DNA of 64,000 bases. Source: JAJEEA01 sp965243615. Its GTDB lineage: Bacteria > Acidobacteriota > Vicinamibacteria > Vicinamibacterales > UBA8438. The notes under the pieces were generated by a model that worked only from the letters and a program-made list of their open reading frames with translations, was not told the origin of the DNA and did not search any database. Made by a program: the position numbers and the translations under genes. The DNA lies in the NCBI GenBank assembly GCA_965243615.1, contig CBDEVO010000003.1, positions 434,001 through 498,000 of the forward strand, written 5' to 3'. Below are positions 35,519 to 44,125 of this stretch, piece after piece; within the stretch, counting starts at the first letter, position 1; every line of letters starts with the position of its first letter.

Positions 35519-35758
35519 CGGCCGCCGGGCCGGATTCCTCCCGGCCGGCAGCCCCCGTTGCCCGCCCACCGGCTGTCGGGGTCCGCCGTCAGTCTCCCGC
35601 GCAGCGCTGCGACAACGGCGCTGCCTCCCGCGGGTTGGCGAGCAGGCGGGAGCCCCGGGCGGCGATTCCCGGTCGTCTCGGGCTCCGCTCGACCTCGGCA
35701 GTCCGTGGTGAAGCCCAGCGTTGCCGCTCGAGTCCAGCGGGGCCTTGGCCGCAGGCTG

Positions 35759-36769
35759 TCAGGGCTTCTCGAAGACCGAGTGGTCAACCTCGCCGTTGAT
35801 CTCGACGGCGTCGATGCGCATGTCGATCCTGAACGCGCCCTGGACCTCCACGGTGTTGCTGGCCGACCACAGCACGCCGCCGTGCTCCTCGTAGTCGGAC
35901 GCGTCGGCGACCACCGCCACCGTGCCCATGCCGGGCACGTCCTGGGAGAACTGGATGCGCGATACCAGCAGGGTCTCGGCATCGACGAGGACCTGGAAGT
36001 CGACGCCCGCCCAGCTCGCCTCCACGGCGTGGTGGTTGCGGCCGTTCAGCTCGGCATCGTCCAGCCGGCTGTAGGTCGGCGCGAACGGCCCGGAGCCGCC
36101 GTAGTCCCAGAACGGGTGCAGCGACGACTGCGCCACCAGCGCCGCCAGTTGCGCCCCGGTGACGTCGACCACGCCCTGCGTGTTGTCCGACTGCCAGGCG
36201 GCAGTCCCGTTCCAGCCGGTCCTCTGCTGGAACAGGTCGCTGTCGAAGCTCTGGTAGAGCTTCTGGTTGGGGATGACGAGGTTCTCGAAGTCGCCCTCCA
36301 GGTCCCCGAACGGGGTGCTCATCGTGAACGTGCCCGTCTGCCGCACGCTCTCGACGGCCCCCAGGGCATCGCGCCCGCCTGTCGCCTCCAGGCTCGCGTT
36401 GACAATCTCCCAAAGGTTCCGGTCGCGCGCAAGCCCGACGGAGCCGGGATCGAGATTCCGCTCGGTGACGTGGAGCGTTCCCAGTACGAACGCACCAGCT
36501 TCGTAGCTTAACAGGCCGTCCGGGATTCCCGGGTCGTAGCCCTCGCTCCGAAGCGCCTGCTGGATTAACCGACGCGTTGGCCGGTCGAGCCTCAGCGCCG
36601 CCTCGACCTCCTCTGGCACCTGCGGACGCGCTGACGCTGAGCCGAAGGCGGCAATCGATGTCGGCGCCGGCAGCATTGAAGTAAGGTCGGCCACCTCACG
36701 AATCAGGGCTGTCGGCGTCCAGGTTGACATCACGCTCAGCGTCAGTGTCGCAAGCGCATTCAACGTCAT
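35759..36769 (-). CDS. Exported LolA-like repeat-paralogue with peptidoglycan-binding-like N-terminus
   Basis: A 336-residue protein of unknown function. The C-terminal 210 residues (from GGRDALGAVESVRQTGTF to VFEKP) are highly similar to the protein encoded at 37030-37773 and resemble outer-membrane lipoprotein-sorting (LolA-like) beta-sheet proteins. Residues 45-95 (TRRLIQQALRSEGYDPGIPDG) look like a PG_binding_1 domain, absent from the paralogue. A weak N-terminal hydrophobic stretch suggests export. The start at 36769 is chosen at the first hydrophobic segment; upstream codons look non-coding. The fusion may have arisen by recombination after tandem duplication. Confidence 0.7.
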   Translation of the reverse strand: MTLNALATLTLSVMSTWTPTALIREVADLTSMLPAPTSIAAFGSASARPQVPEEVEAALRLDRPTRRLIQQALRSEGYDPGIPDGLLSYEAGAFVLGTLHVTERNLDPGSVGLARDRNLWEIVNASLEATGGRDALGAVESVRQTGTFTMSTPFGDLEGDFENLVIPNQKLYQSFDSDLFQQRTGWNGTAAWQSDNTQGVVDVTGAQLAALVAQSSLHPFWDYGGSGPFAPTYSRLDDAELNGRNHHAVEASWAGVDFQVLVDAETLLVSRIQFSQDVPGMGTVAVVADASDYEEHGGVLWSASNTVEVQGAFRIDMRIDAVEINGEVDHSVFEKP

Positions 36770-37029
36770 GGACTGTCCTCGCACCAAGGGTCGGTCCTGT
36801 TTTTGGGGTAGACCGGATACGTCAAGGATCTTGCCGGCTGCCAAGCGCAGGGCACCAGCGGCCTTCTGACGGTTTGCTGTTAAGCAAACGGCAAGCAACC
36901 AGCCGGATTTGCCCAAGGTCGGAAATCGTCGTGCGCGCTCGTTTTCTGTAATCGTTCGCCGGCCCTGGCTCCGCGAGCGAGACGGACCTCGCACGGTCAG
37001 CAGTCGCGGCGCGGTCGCGGGCCGGAACG

Positions 37030-37773
37030 TCAGGGCTTCTCGAAGATCGAGTGATCGACTTCGCCGTTGATCTCAACTGCGTCGATGCTCATGTCGATCC
37101 TCAACGCGCCCTCGACCTCGAAAGTGTTGCTGGCCGACCACATGACGCCACCGTGCTCCTCGTAGTCCGACGCGTCGGCGGTCGCCGCCACAGTGCCGAT
37201 ACCGGGCACCTCGCTGGCGAACTGGATGCGTGACACCAGCATGGTCTCAGCATCGACGAAGACCTCGAAGGCGACGCCCTGCCAGTCTACCTGCACGAGA
37301 TGGTGGTTCCGGCCGTTCAGCTCGGCATCGTCGAGCCTGCCGTACTCCGGCGCGAAGGGTCCCGAGGAGCCGTAGTCCCAGAACGGATGCAGCGACGACT
37401 GCCCCACCAGCGCCGCCAACTGTGGCCCGGTGACGTCCGTCACGCCCTGCGTGCTGTCAGACTGCCAGGCGGCGCTCCCGTTCCAGCCGGTCCTTTGCTG
37501 AAAAAGTTCACTGTCGAAGCTCTGGTAGAGCTTCTGGTTGGGGATGACGACGCTCTCGTAGCCACCCTCCAAGTCGCCGAAAGGCGTGCTCATCGTGAAC
37601 GTGCCGGTCTGTCGCACGCTCTCGATGCTCGCCAAGGCGTCGCGCCCACCCGTCGCCTGCAGGCTCCCGTCGACGATCTCGTCGAGCGTCTGGGCGCGCG
37701 CGGCGTCGGTGCAGGCCAGCAAGGACAACGCCAGAATCAGGTCAGTGGTACGTCGGAATCTTCCCGTCATCAT
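37030..37773 (-). CDS. Exported LolA-like protein (tandem paralogue)
   Basis: A 247-residue protein with a classical signal peptide (RFRRTTDLILALSLLACTDAARAQ, cut after ARA), then TLDEIVDGSLQATGGRDAL and a body nearly identical in pattern to its neighbour at 35759-36769, ending HSIFEKP. Predicted to sit in the periplasm and possibly bind lipid, by analogy with LolA-like folds. Ligand and role are not known. ATG 37773 has AGGAG ten bases upstream; an ATG at 37782 is too close to it. Confidence 0.75.
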   Translation of the reverse strand: MMTGRFRRTTDLILALSLLACTDAARAQTLDEIVDGSLQATGGRDALASIESVRQTGTFTMSTPFGDLEGGYESVVIPNQKLYQSFDSELFQQRTGWNGSAAWQSDSTQGVTDVTGPQLAALVGQSSLHPFWDYGSSGPFAPEYGRLDDAELNGRNHHLVQVDWQGVAFEVFVDAETMLVSRIQFASEVPGIGTVAATADASDYEEHGGVMWSASNTFEVEGALRIDMSIDAVEINGEVDHSIFEKP

Positions 37774-37969
37774 TGCAGTCATGCTCCTGTCCACCCGTCC
37801 TTGCGCCGACATGGCCCCCCCGGACGGTGCTCCCTGGCTCGCGGCGTGCTACTCTGACGGGACGCACCGGCCGCCGGCACCGCCTCGCGCCGGTCGCTGG
37901 CGAACATCCACGGAAGAGTCGTGCCGGGGTGAGGGGTCCCAGCCCTCGACATTGCATCAGGACAGCGTC

Positions 37970-38473
37970 ATGGCACTTATACCACGGACCTCGATGCCGA
38001 CGCTGCTGGGGCTCGGCCTCCACGCGTGGCTCCGGCTCGGGCTGCTCGGCTGCGCCGTCGCCCTCCTCGTGCTGAACTGGAACATCCGCCGCGCGCCCCT
38101 GGACGCCGGCGGAGACGCGCCGGCCGGCGAGGCGGCGGGCGAGCTGGAGATCGTCACCCTCGACGCCCTGCCCGAGGGGGCATCGAGCCCCGCCGCCGAT
38201 CCCGACGAGCCGTTGCTGGTCAACGAGGGCTGGTACGTGCGCGACATGGCCACGGCGCACGGCGCGTTCGTGATCGAGGTCGAGGCGGAGGACCCCGAGC
38301 AGACCGAGACGATCTCCCGGGCCCTGATCGAGCCCATCAAGGACGACTACACCGAGATTCTCGTCTACATAAACCGCATGGGGGACGACTCGGACCTGCC
38401 GGCCCGCCGCGTGCAGTGGACTCCGCGCGACGGGTACGTCGAGCTGAGCTACGACCAGGAGCCCGCACCGTAG
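37970..38473 (+). CDS. Small membrane-anchored protein of unknown function
   Basis: A 167-residue protein with one N-terminal transmembrane helix (LRLGLLGCAVALLVLNW, residues 22-38), a Pro/Ala/Gly/Glu-rich linker (45-85) and a soluble C-terminal part with VIEVEAEDPEQTETIS and DDYTEILVYINR. The last part looks like a compact alpha/beta domain. No family recognised. AGGA precedes the ATG by about eight bases. It is divergent from the LolA-like pair. Confidence 0.65.
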   Translation: MALIPRTSMPTLLGLGLHAWLRLGLLGCAVALLVLNWNIRRAPLDAGGDAPAGEAAGELEIVTLDALPEGASSPAADPDEPLLVNEGWYVRDMATAHGAFVIEVEAEDPEQTETISRALIEPIKDDYTEILVYINRMGDDSDLPARRVQWTPRDGYVELSYDQEPAP

Positions 38474-38521
38474 AGCGGCGCGGACTCGTGGCGGGTCGGC
38501 TGGGCCGCAGGCGACGATTGG
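38468..38521. repeat. Dispersed intergenic repeat, copy 2
   Basis: CCGTAGAGCGGCGCGGACTC through AGGCGACGATTGG resembles the segment at 6091-6155. Both begin at or just after a gene's stop codon. A shorter related piece lies at 40280. Confidence 0.4.
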
Positions 38522-38681
38522 TGCTGCCTCATGACCGAATGTTCGGACATGGGTGCCGGGATTCGTCAACGATTGCGCGCTGTAAACCCATGTCCGCGTC
38601 CGAAGATGGGGACGTGACGCACCACTACCGGACTGGCCCGAGGGGGACGCTGACGCCGGCCCATCGGGGGAGGACGACATC

Positions 38682-39542
38682 GTGCCGCCGACACCACGTT
38701 CCGGAAGCCGCGTCATGTCCCTCGCCGACATGGCGTCGCGGGTGCCCGACGGGGCGTCGGTGGCCTTGGGCGGCAGCTTCCTCCACCGCGGCCCCTTCGC
38801 CTTCGTGCGCGAGCTGATCCGGCAGGGCCGGCGCGACCTCGAAATTGTCAAGCAGTCGCCGGGCTACGACATCGACATCCTGTGCCGCGCGGGGTGCGTG
38901 GCCCGGGCCCGCGCCGGCATCGTGGCCATGGAGGGCAACTTCGGGCTCGCCCCCTGGTACCGCCGCGCGGTCGAGACGCAGCAGGTCGAGCTCGAGGAGC
39001 ACGCGTGCATGACCCTGACGGCGGGCCTGCGGGCCGCCGCCTACGGGGTCCCGTTCCAGCCCGTGGGCGGCGTCCACGGCTCGGATCTCGCCGCGCTCAA
39101 CCGCTGGGCGGCGGTCACCGATCCCTACGGCTCGGGGCAGGACGTCTGGGTGATCCCGGCGATTCGCCCCGACGTCGCGGTGATCCACGTGAACGAGGCC
39201 AACGAGCGCGGCGACGCGCGGGTCCGGGGCACCTCCCATTGGGACCGCATCCTCACCCGCGCCGCGCGGCAGGTGTTCGTGGTGGCGGAGGCCCTCGCCC
39301 CCGTCTCCTCGTTCGAGGAGCAGCCCGAGCTGACCCTCGTGCCGAGCTTCATGGTGCAGGCGGTCTGCGTGGCCCCCCACGGGGCGTGGCCGGGGTCGTG
39401 CTGGCCCGGCTACGAGATCGACTATCCGGCGATCGAGAGCTACCTGGACCCCGGCCGCCCCATCGACGCGCACCTGGCGGGCGCCCCCGAAGCGGCGGGC
39501 GAGCCCGCGCATGCCGAATCGGCGGAGCCGGTGCGTGCCTGA
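38682..39542 (+). CDS. CoA-transferase family I, alpha subunit
   Basis: A 286-residue CoA-transferase subunit with SLADMASRVPDGASVALGGSF near the start (glycine-rich CoA-binding loop), AREL-type helix, then GCVARARAGIVAMEG and HVNEANERGDARVRG. It resembles GctA/IpdA-type alpha subunits, which transfer CoA between acids or, in IpdAB, open a steroid-derived ring. GTG 38682 has GGGGGAGG upstream at good spacing; an ATG at 38715 is an alternative. It overlaps the beta subunit gene. The substrate is unknown; the neighbouring ligases and P450 suggest a lipid or alicyclic acid. Confidence 0.87.
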   Translation: MPPTPRSGSRVMSLADMASRVPDGASVALGGSFLHRGPFAFVRELIRQGRRDLEIVKQSPGYDIDILCRAGCVARARAGIVAMEGNFGLAPWYRRAVETQQVELEEHACMTLTAGLRAAAYGVPFQPVGGVHGSDLAALNRWAAVTDPYGSGQDVWVIPAIRPDVAVIHVNEANERGDARVRGTSHWDRILTRAARQVFVVAEALAPVSSFEEQPELTLVPSFMVQAVCVAPHGAWPGSCWPGYEIDYPAIESYLDPGRPIDAHLAGAPEAAGEPAHAESAEPVRA

Positions 39543-40284
39543 GCACTGGTCCGGCTTCTCGTACATCGTCACGAACCTCGCCCGCTTCGTGCGGCCCGAC
39601 GAGGTGACCTTCAGCGGGGTCAACTCCACGCCGCCGATGCTCGCGTGCCTGCTCGCCAAGCGCGCCTACGATTTCGACTTCGTGTACCTGAACGTCGCCG
39701 GCGGCGTGCAGCCGCGGCCGTCGAAGATACCGCGCTCGAGCTCGGACCCGGTGCTCGCGGAAGGCTCGACCGCGATCTTCGCCAACGAGGACTTCTACGA
39801 CCTGTGCACGCGCGGGGGCATGGACCTGTGCTTCCTCGGCGCCGCCCAGGTCGACGGGCGCGGACGCACGAACGTCTCGGTGATCGGCGACTGGCACCGG
39901 CCCAGCGTGCGGCTGCCGGGCGGGGGCGGCGGCGCGGTCATGCTGCCGACGGCGCGGCGGGCCGTCACCTGGCGCACCGAGCACTCGGCCCGCATCCTCG
40001 TCGACCGGCTCGACTTCGTGACCGCGGCCGGGGGCCTGCACGGGGTGGTGACCCCGATCGCGGTCTTCGTGAAGCGCGAGGGGCGGCTGGCCCTGCAGTC
40101 CTGGCACCCCGAGGTGACGCTCGACGAAGTGCGCCGGCGGACCGGCTTCGACTTCGACGCGGACGGCGCTGCCCCCACGCCCTTCCCCACCGCGCGCGAG
40201 GCGGCCGCGCTGGGCTCTCTCGATCCCGAGGGGCGGTTCGAACGCGATGCGCACGCCTCCATCCGTCAGGGGTCCGGGTCGTAG
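39535..40284 (+). CDS. CoA-transferase family I, beta subunit
   Basis: A 249-residue partner of the preceding gene: FSYIVTNLARFVRPDEVTFSG, YLNVAGGVQPRPSK, DLCFLGAAQVDGRGRTNVSVIG and a glycine-rich RLPGGGGGAVMLPTARR typical of GctB/IpdB-type subunits. The GTG at 39535 overlaps the alpha gene by eight bases and has GGAG upstream; an ATG at 39511 is also in frame. Together they form a cytoplasmic heterodimer or heterotetramer acting on CoA thioesters. Confidence 0.87.
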   Translation: MPEHWSGFSYIVTNLARFVRPDEVTFSGVNSTPPMLACLLAKRAYDFDFVYLNVAGGVQPRPSKIPRSSSDPVLAEGSTAIFANEDFYDLCTRGGMDLCFLGAAQVDGRGRTNVSVIGDWHRPSVRLPGGGGGAVMLPTARRAVTWRTEHSARILVDRLDFVTAAGGLHGVVTPIAVFVKREGRLALQSWHPEVTLDEVRRRTGFDFDADGAAPTPFPTAREAAALGSLDPEGRFERDAHASIRQGSGS

Positions 40285-40337
40285 AACGGCGCGGACGCCC
40301 GGCGATCGAGGCAGCGGGCGGCCCCGCGAACAGGCGG

Positions 40338-41927
40338 ATGGCAGCATCTCTCGACGGTCCCTCTCTGAGCCACCTCCTGCGCGAGCGCGTCGCCCACCAC
40401 GCGAGCGCGGGACGGATCGCGTTGCGGGGCGGGTTCGGCCGGGTGTCGTACGCCGGGCTGGGCGAACGGATCGAGCGCATCGCGAATGCTCTGGCCGATC
40501 TCGCCCGCGGCGAGATCGTGGGCCTGCTCGGGTCCCGCTCTCCCGATACCGTGGCCGCGTTCTTCGCCATCATGCAGGGGGGTGGCTGCCCCTGCTTCCT
40601 GGAGCCGCACCCGCGGGTCGGGACGGTGCGCGCCCGTCTCGACGCCGCGCGCGCGCGCAGCGTGTGCCTTGAAGGCGAGCACGAGTCGCTCGCGCCGGTC
40701 CTCGCCCGCGCCGGCCTCCACCCCCGCCGGCTCTCCCCCCTTGCCACGGAGCCTCCTTCGCGCCGCGCGACCGGGGCGCCGCCACGCGCGACACGCGAGC
40801 CGGCCGCAGCCCCCGGACCCGCGGCCGGCGAGCCTCCCGGCGGGTTCCGTGAATCACTCACGACCGCCGACGCGGCGATGGTGCAGCTCACCTCGGGCAG
40901 CACCGGCGAGGCCAAGGGCGTGGTGCTCTCCCACGGCAACCTGCTCGGCAACGCCCTCGGCATCATCGAGCGCACCGGGCTGACCCCCACCGACCGGCTC
41001 CTTCACCTGATGCCGCTCCACCACACCAACGGGGTGAACAACCAGCTCATCGCCCCGTTCCTCGCGGGCGCGGCCGTCGTGCTCGCCGACGGCTTCCGGG
41101 CCGAGGCGGTAGAGGAGCAGATAGCCGAGCACGGCGTGACCTGCCTGACCGGAGTGCCGACGATGTACTCGCGGATGCTGCCGCACCTGCGCGACCCCGG
41201 GCGGCGCCGGTCGCTGCGGTTGCTGCGCTGCGGCTCGGCGCCGCTCTCCACCACCCTCCACGAGCGCGTCGAAGCCGCGTTCGGAGTGCCGCTGGTGGTC
41301 TCCTACGGCCTGTCCGAGGCCACCTGCACGTCGACCATGAACCCGCCCGGCGCACGTCGCATCGGCAGTGTCGGCACCGTGCTGCCCGGCCAGCAGGTCA
41401 GGCTGCTGCGGCCGGGCTCGGGCGAGGCCGTGCCCGACGGCGCCGAGGGGGAGGTCTGCATCGCCGGCGCGAACGTGATGAAGGGCTACGTCGACGGGTC
41501 CGGGCCCACGGTCCTCCGCGACGGTTGGCTGCGCTCCGGCGACCTGGGCCGGTTCGACGCCGATGGCTACCTCTTCATCACCGGCCGCCTGAAGGACGTG
41601 ATCGTCCGGGGCGGCGAGAACCTGTCGCCCCGGGCCATCGAGAGCGTGCTGGAGCGGCATCCCGCGGTGGAAGCCTGCTGCGTCGTCGGAGAGCCGCACG
41701 CGGATCTCGGCGAGGTCGCCGTCGCGTTCGTGCAGCCCCGGGCGGGAGCGGCTCCCGCCGCCGCCGAGCTCGAAGCCCTGGTCGACGGCCGGCTGTCGAG
41801 GACCCACGTCCCGGCCCGCATCCACCTCGTCGACGCGCTGCCCGAGAACGCCGTCGGCAAGGTCGACCGCGCCACGCTGGCCCGTCGGGTTCGCGACCCG
41901 GACGCGGATTTCGGCCGCGATCTATAA
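40338..41927 (+). CDS. AMP-forming acyl-CoA synthetase/ligase
   Basis: A 529-residue ANL-superfamily adenylating enzyme. The phosphate-binding loop is QLTSGSTGEAKGVVLSHG, followed by PLHHTNGVNNQ, SYGLSEATCTSTMNPPG, the hinge GWLRSGDLGRFDADGYLFITGRLKDVI and the C-terminal catalytic lysine region PENAVGKVDR. It would activate a carboxylic acid to the acyl-AMP and then the CoA ester. A 50-residue Pro/Ala/Arg-rich insertion (about 130-175) before the P-loop is unusual. It lies 53 bp after the CoA-transferase genes, in apparent operon. Substrate unknown. Confidence 0.88.
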   Translation: MAASLDGPSLSHLLRERVAHHASAGRIALRGGFGRVSYAGLGERIERIANALADLARGEIVGLLGSRSPDTVAAFFAIMQGGGCPCFLEPHPRVGTVRARLDAARARSVCLEGEHESLAPVLARAGLHPRRLSPLATEPPSRRATGAPPRATREPAAAPGPAAGEPPGGFRESLTTADAAMVQLTSGSTGEAKGVVLSHGNLLGNALGIIERTGLTPTDRLLHLMPLHHTNGVNNQLIAPFLAGAAVVLADGFRAEAVEEQIAEHGVTCLTGVPTMYSRMLPHLRDPGRRRSLRLLRCGSAPLSTTLHERVEAAFGVPLVVSYGLSEATCTSTMNPPGARRIGSVGTVLPGQQVRLLRPGSGEAVPDGAEGEVCIAGANVMKGYVDGSGPTVLRDGWLRSGDLGRFDADGYLFITGRLKDVIVRGGENLSPRAIESVLERHPAVEACCVVGEPHADLGEVAVAFVQPRAGAAPAAAELEALVDGRLSRTHVPARIHLVDALPENAVGKVDRATLARRVRDPDADFGRDL

Positions 41928-42053
41928 TCGGATCACTGCCTGATCGGCCGTTGCGGGCGGCCTGTCCCGCCGCATCCCGCGCCCGCGCAGCCGCGTCCGC
42001 CGAGACGTGAGCGGGACTTGGCCCCTCGACGCGCGGCCGTACGGCGGCGCCCG

Positions 42054-44042
42054 ATGCCTGAACACGAACAGCGTGGAGACGTCGTCGCGGCGTGCCCCGA
42101 GCCGACCAGCGCGGAAGCGCTCTGCCTGCTGCTGCTCGACCGCGAGGCCGGCCGGCTGCGCCCACCGGGACGGGCGGCCGTGCGCTATGCGCTCGCCGGC
42201 TCGGTGCTGGTCGATCTGGCGCTGGCCGACCGCATCGCCACCGACCAGGCGCGGTTCCACTCGATCGACCCGACCCCGCTCGGCGACGGCCTCCTGGACC
42301 CGATGCTGGCGCGGATCGCCGCCGCCGCCAACGGACGCGACACCAGGGCCTGGTTGGAGGAGGCGGCCGAGCGCGGGGACGAAATCCTCGGGCTGGCGTT
42401 ACGCCAACTGGCGGCGCGCGGCATTCTCCGCGTCGAAAGGAACGGGCGTCCCTTCTTCAGCGCGACAAGCCTCCACGCCATCGACCACGATGCCGATCGG
42501 AACCTCCGGCAGCGCCTCGCCTGCGCACTGTCGGACGGCGGGGAGCCCGTCCCGCGCGACGTCGCGCTCATCCGCCTCGTCGACGCCTGCGGCCGGTTCG
42601 AGCAGCTCGTACCGCCGCGCGAGCTGAAGCGCGCGCGCCAGCGCATCACCGAGCTTCGCGCCGAGACGCTCCCCGGCCATGCGATCGCCGACGCCGTCGA
42701 GCGGTCCGTGGCGCGCCTGGCGCCGCCCGCGGCGCCGGGGATTCCGATTGCCGGCAACGCCTTCAGCCTCGCCGGCGACCTGCGCGCCTACCTGACGCGC
42801 GAGTACCAACGGCTGGGGCCGGTCTTCCGGGTGCGCGCGTTCAGGCGCAACCTCACCGTCCTCGCCGGCCCGGAAGCCAACATGTTCCTGGTGAGGGAGG
42901 GCCGGACCCACCTGCGCAGCGCCGAGGCGTGGCGGGACTTCGAGACCGAGCTCGGCGCGGTTCGCGCGGTGACGAGCATGGACGGCGCAGAGCACGACCG
43001 CATGCGAAACGGCCTCAAGCGGGGGTACTCGAAGGCCGCGGCCGAGCATCGCATCCCCGAGATGATCGAGATCGTGCGGCGCGAGATCGCGGCGTGGCCC
43101 ACCGACCGGCCCATACCCGGCCACTACGCCCTGCAGCGCATCGCCACCGAGGAGCTGGGCATCCTCGCCGCGGGCACGTCACCCCGGGCCTATCTCGACG
43201 ACCTCATCGTGTTCGTGCGCGCGCTCCTGCTGGCGACGGTGACCCGGCAGCGCTCGCGCCGCCTGCTGAATGGACGCCGCTACCGCCGGGCACGGGCGCG
43301 GGCGGAGGAGCTGTATCAGGCGGTCTCGGCGTCGCACGATCCGGCGCGCCGCCGCGACGCCGTCCCCGATCTCATCGACGATCTGCTAGAGCTGCACCGC
43401 GCCGACCCCGAGTTCCTGCCCGAGACCGACCTGCGGGTGGGGGTGCTCGGCCCGTTCATCGCGGGCCTCGACACGATGGCGGGGGTCTGCTCGTTCATGC
43501 TCTACTCGATCCTGAAGCACCCCGACGTGCTCGAGCGCATGACCGCCGAGGCGGCCGCCGTCTTCGCCAACGGCGGGCCCACGGTGAAGGACATCCGGAA
43601 GCTCGACGTCACCCACCGCACGGCCCTCGAGACCCTTCGCATGTACCCGACCGCGCCCGTCCTTCACCGCACCGTGTCCAACTCGTTCGAGCTCGGCGGC
43701 TACCGCCTGCACGCCGGCGAAAACGTGCTGATGGCGGTCTCGGTGCCGCACTACCTGCCGCGGTACTTCCCCGACCCCGAGCGCTTCGACATCGACCGCT
43801 ACGCGCCGCCCCGCAACGAGCACCACCAGGTCGGCGCGTTCGCGCCCTTCGGCCTCGGGTCGCACACCTGCCTGGGGGCGGGATTCGCCGAGGTCGGCAT
43901 TGCCGTCACCATGGCGACCCTCGTGCACGAGGCGGAGCTGACCCTCGACCCGCCCGACTACGAGCTGAAAATCGACCCCGTCCCCATCGCCCACCCCACC
44001 CGGTCGTTCAAGTTCCGCATGAGGCCGCGCAACCGCGGCTGA
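42054..44042 (+). CDS. GPP34-like domain fused to cytochrome P450, 662 aa
   Basis: Two domains on one chain. Residues about 18-205 match the GPP34 (GOLPH3/Vps74-like) layout: EALCLLLLDREAGRLRP, YALAGSVLVDLALADRI, LLDPMLARIA and RGILRVERN. Residues about 225-655 are a cytochrome P450: I-helix AGLDTMAG (Asp473, Thr474), K-helix ETLRMYP (Glu526, Arg529), and haem-binding FGLGSHTCLG with Cys606. GPP34 proteins in eukaryotes bind phosphoinositide membranes; a bacterial GPP34 might tether the P450 to the inner membrane or to a lipid substrate. The ATG at 42054 is preferred to a TTG at 42018. It lies between two acyl-CoA ligase genes, suggesting oxidation of a free acid or lipid before CoA activation. 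Confidence 0.85.
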   Translation: MPEHEQRGDVVAACPEPTSAEALCLLLLDREAGRLRPPGRAAVRYALAGSVLVDLALADRIATDQARFHSIDPTPLGDGLLDPMLARIAAAANGRDTRAWLEEAAERGDEILGLALRQLAARGILRVERNGRPFFSATSLHAIDHDADRNLRQRLACALSDGGEPVPRDVALIRLVDACGRFEQLVPPRELKRARQRITELRAETLPGHAIADAVERSVARLAPPAAPGIPIAGNAFSLAGDLRAYLTREYQRLGPVFRVRAFRRNLTVLAGPEANMFLVREGRTHLRSAEAWRDFETELGAVRAVTSMDGAEHDRMRNGLKRGYSKAAAEHRIPEMIEIVRREIAAWPTDRPIPGHYALQRIATEELGILAAGTSPRAYLDDLIVFVRALLLATVTRQRSRRLLNGRRYRRARARAEELYQAVSASHDPARRRDAVPDLIDDLLELHRADPEFLPETDLRVGVLGPFIAGLDTMAGVCSFMLYSILKHPDVLERMTAEAAAVFANGGPTVKDIRKLDVTHRTALETLRMYPTAPVLHRTVSNSFELGGYRLHAGENVLMAVSVPHYLPRYFPDPERFDIDRYAPPRNEHHQVGAFAPFGLGSHTCLGAGFAEVGIAVTMATLVHEAELTLDPPDYELKIDPVPIAHPTRSFKFRMRPRNRG

Positions 44043-44125
44043 GCCCGGACCCCGAGGGCCGTCCCGTGCTTTGCAATCGCCCGCGGCGGCGCAGTATGCT
44101 CGATTCCGCGCGCGAGCGAGACGCC

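Noticed and set aside
35521..35550. Hairpin after fdhD as a terminator
   Set aside because: Only about six pairs form around a seven-base loop and no T-tract follows; too weak to call in this GC-rich DNA.
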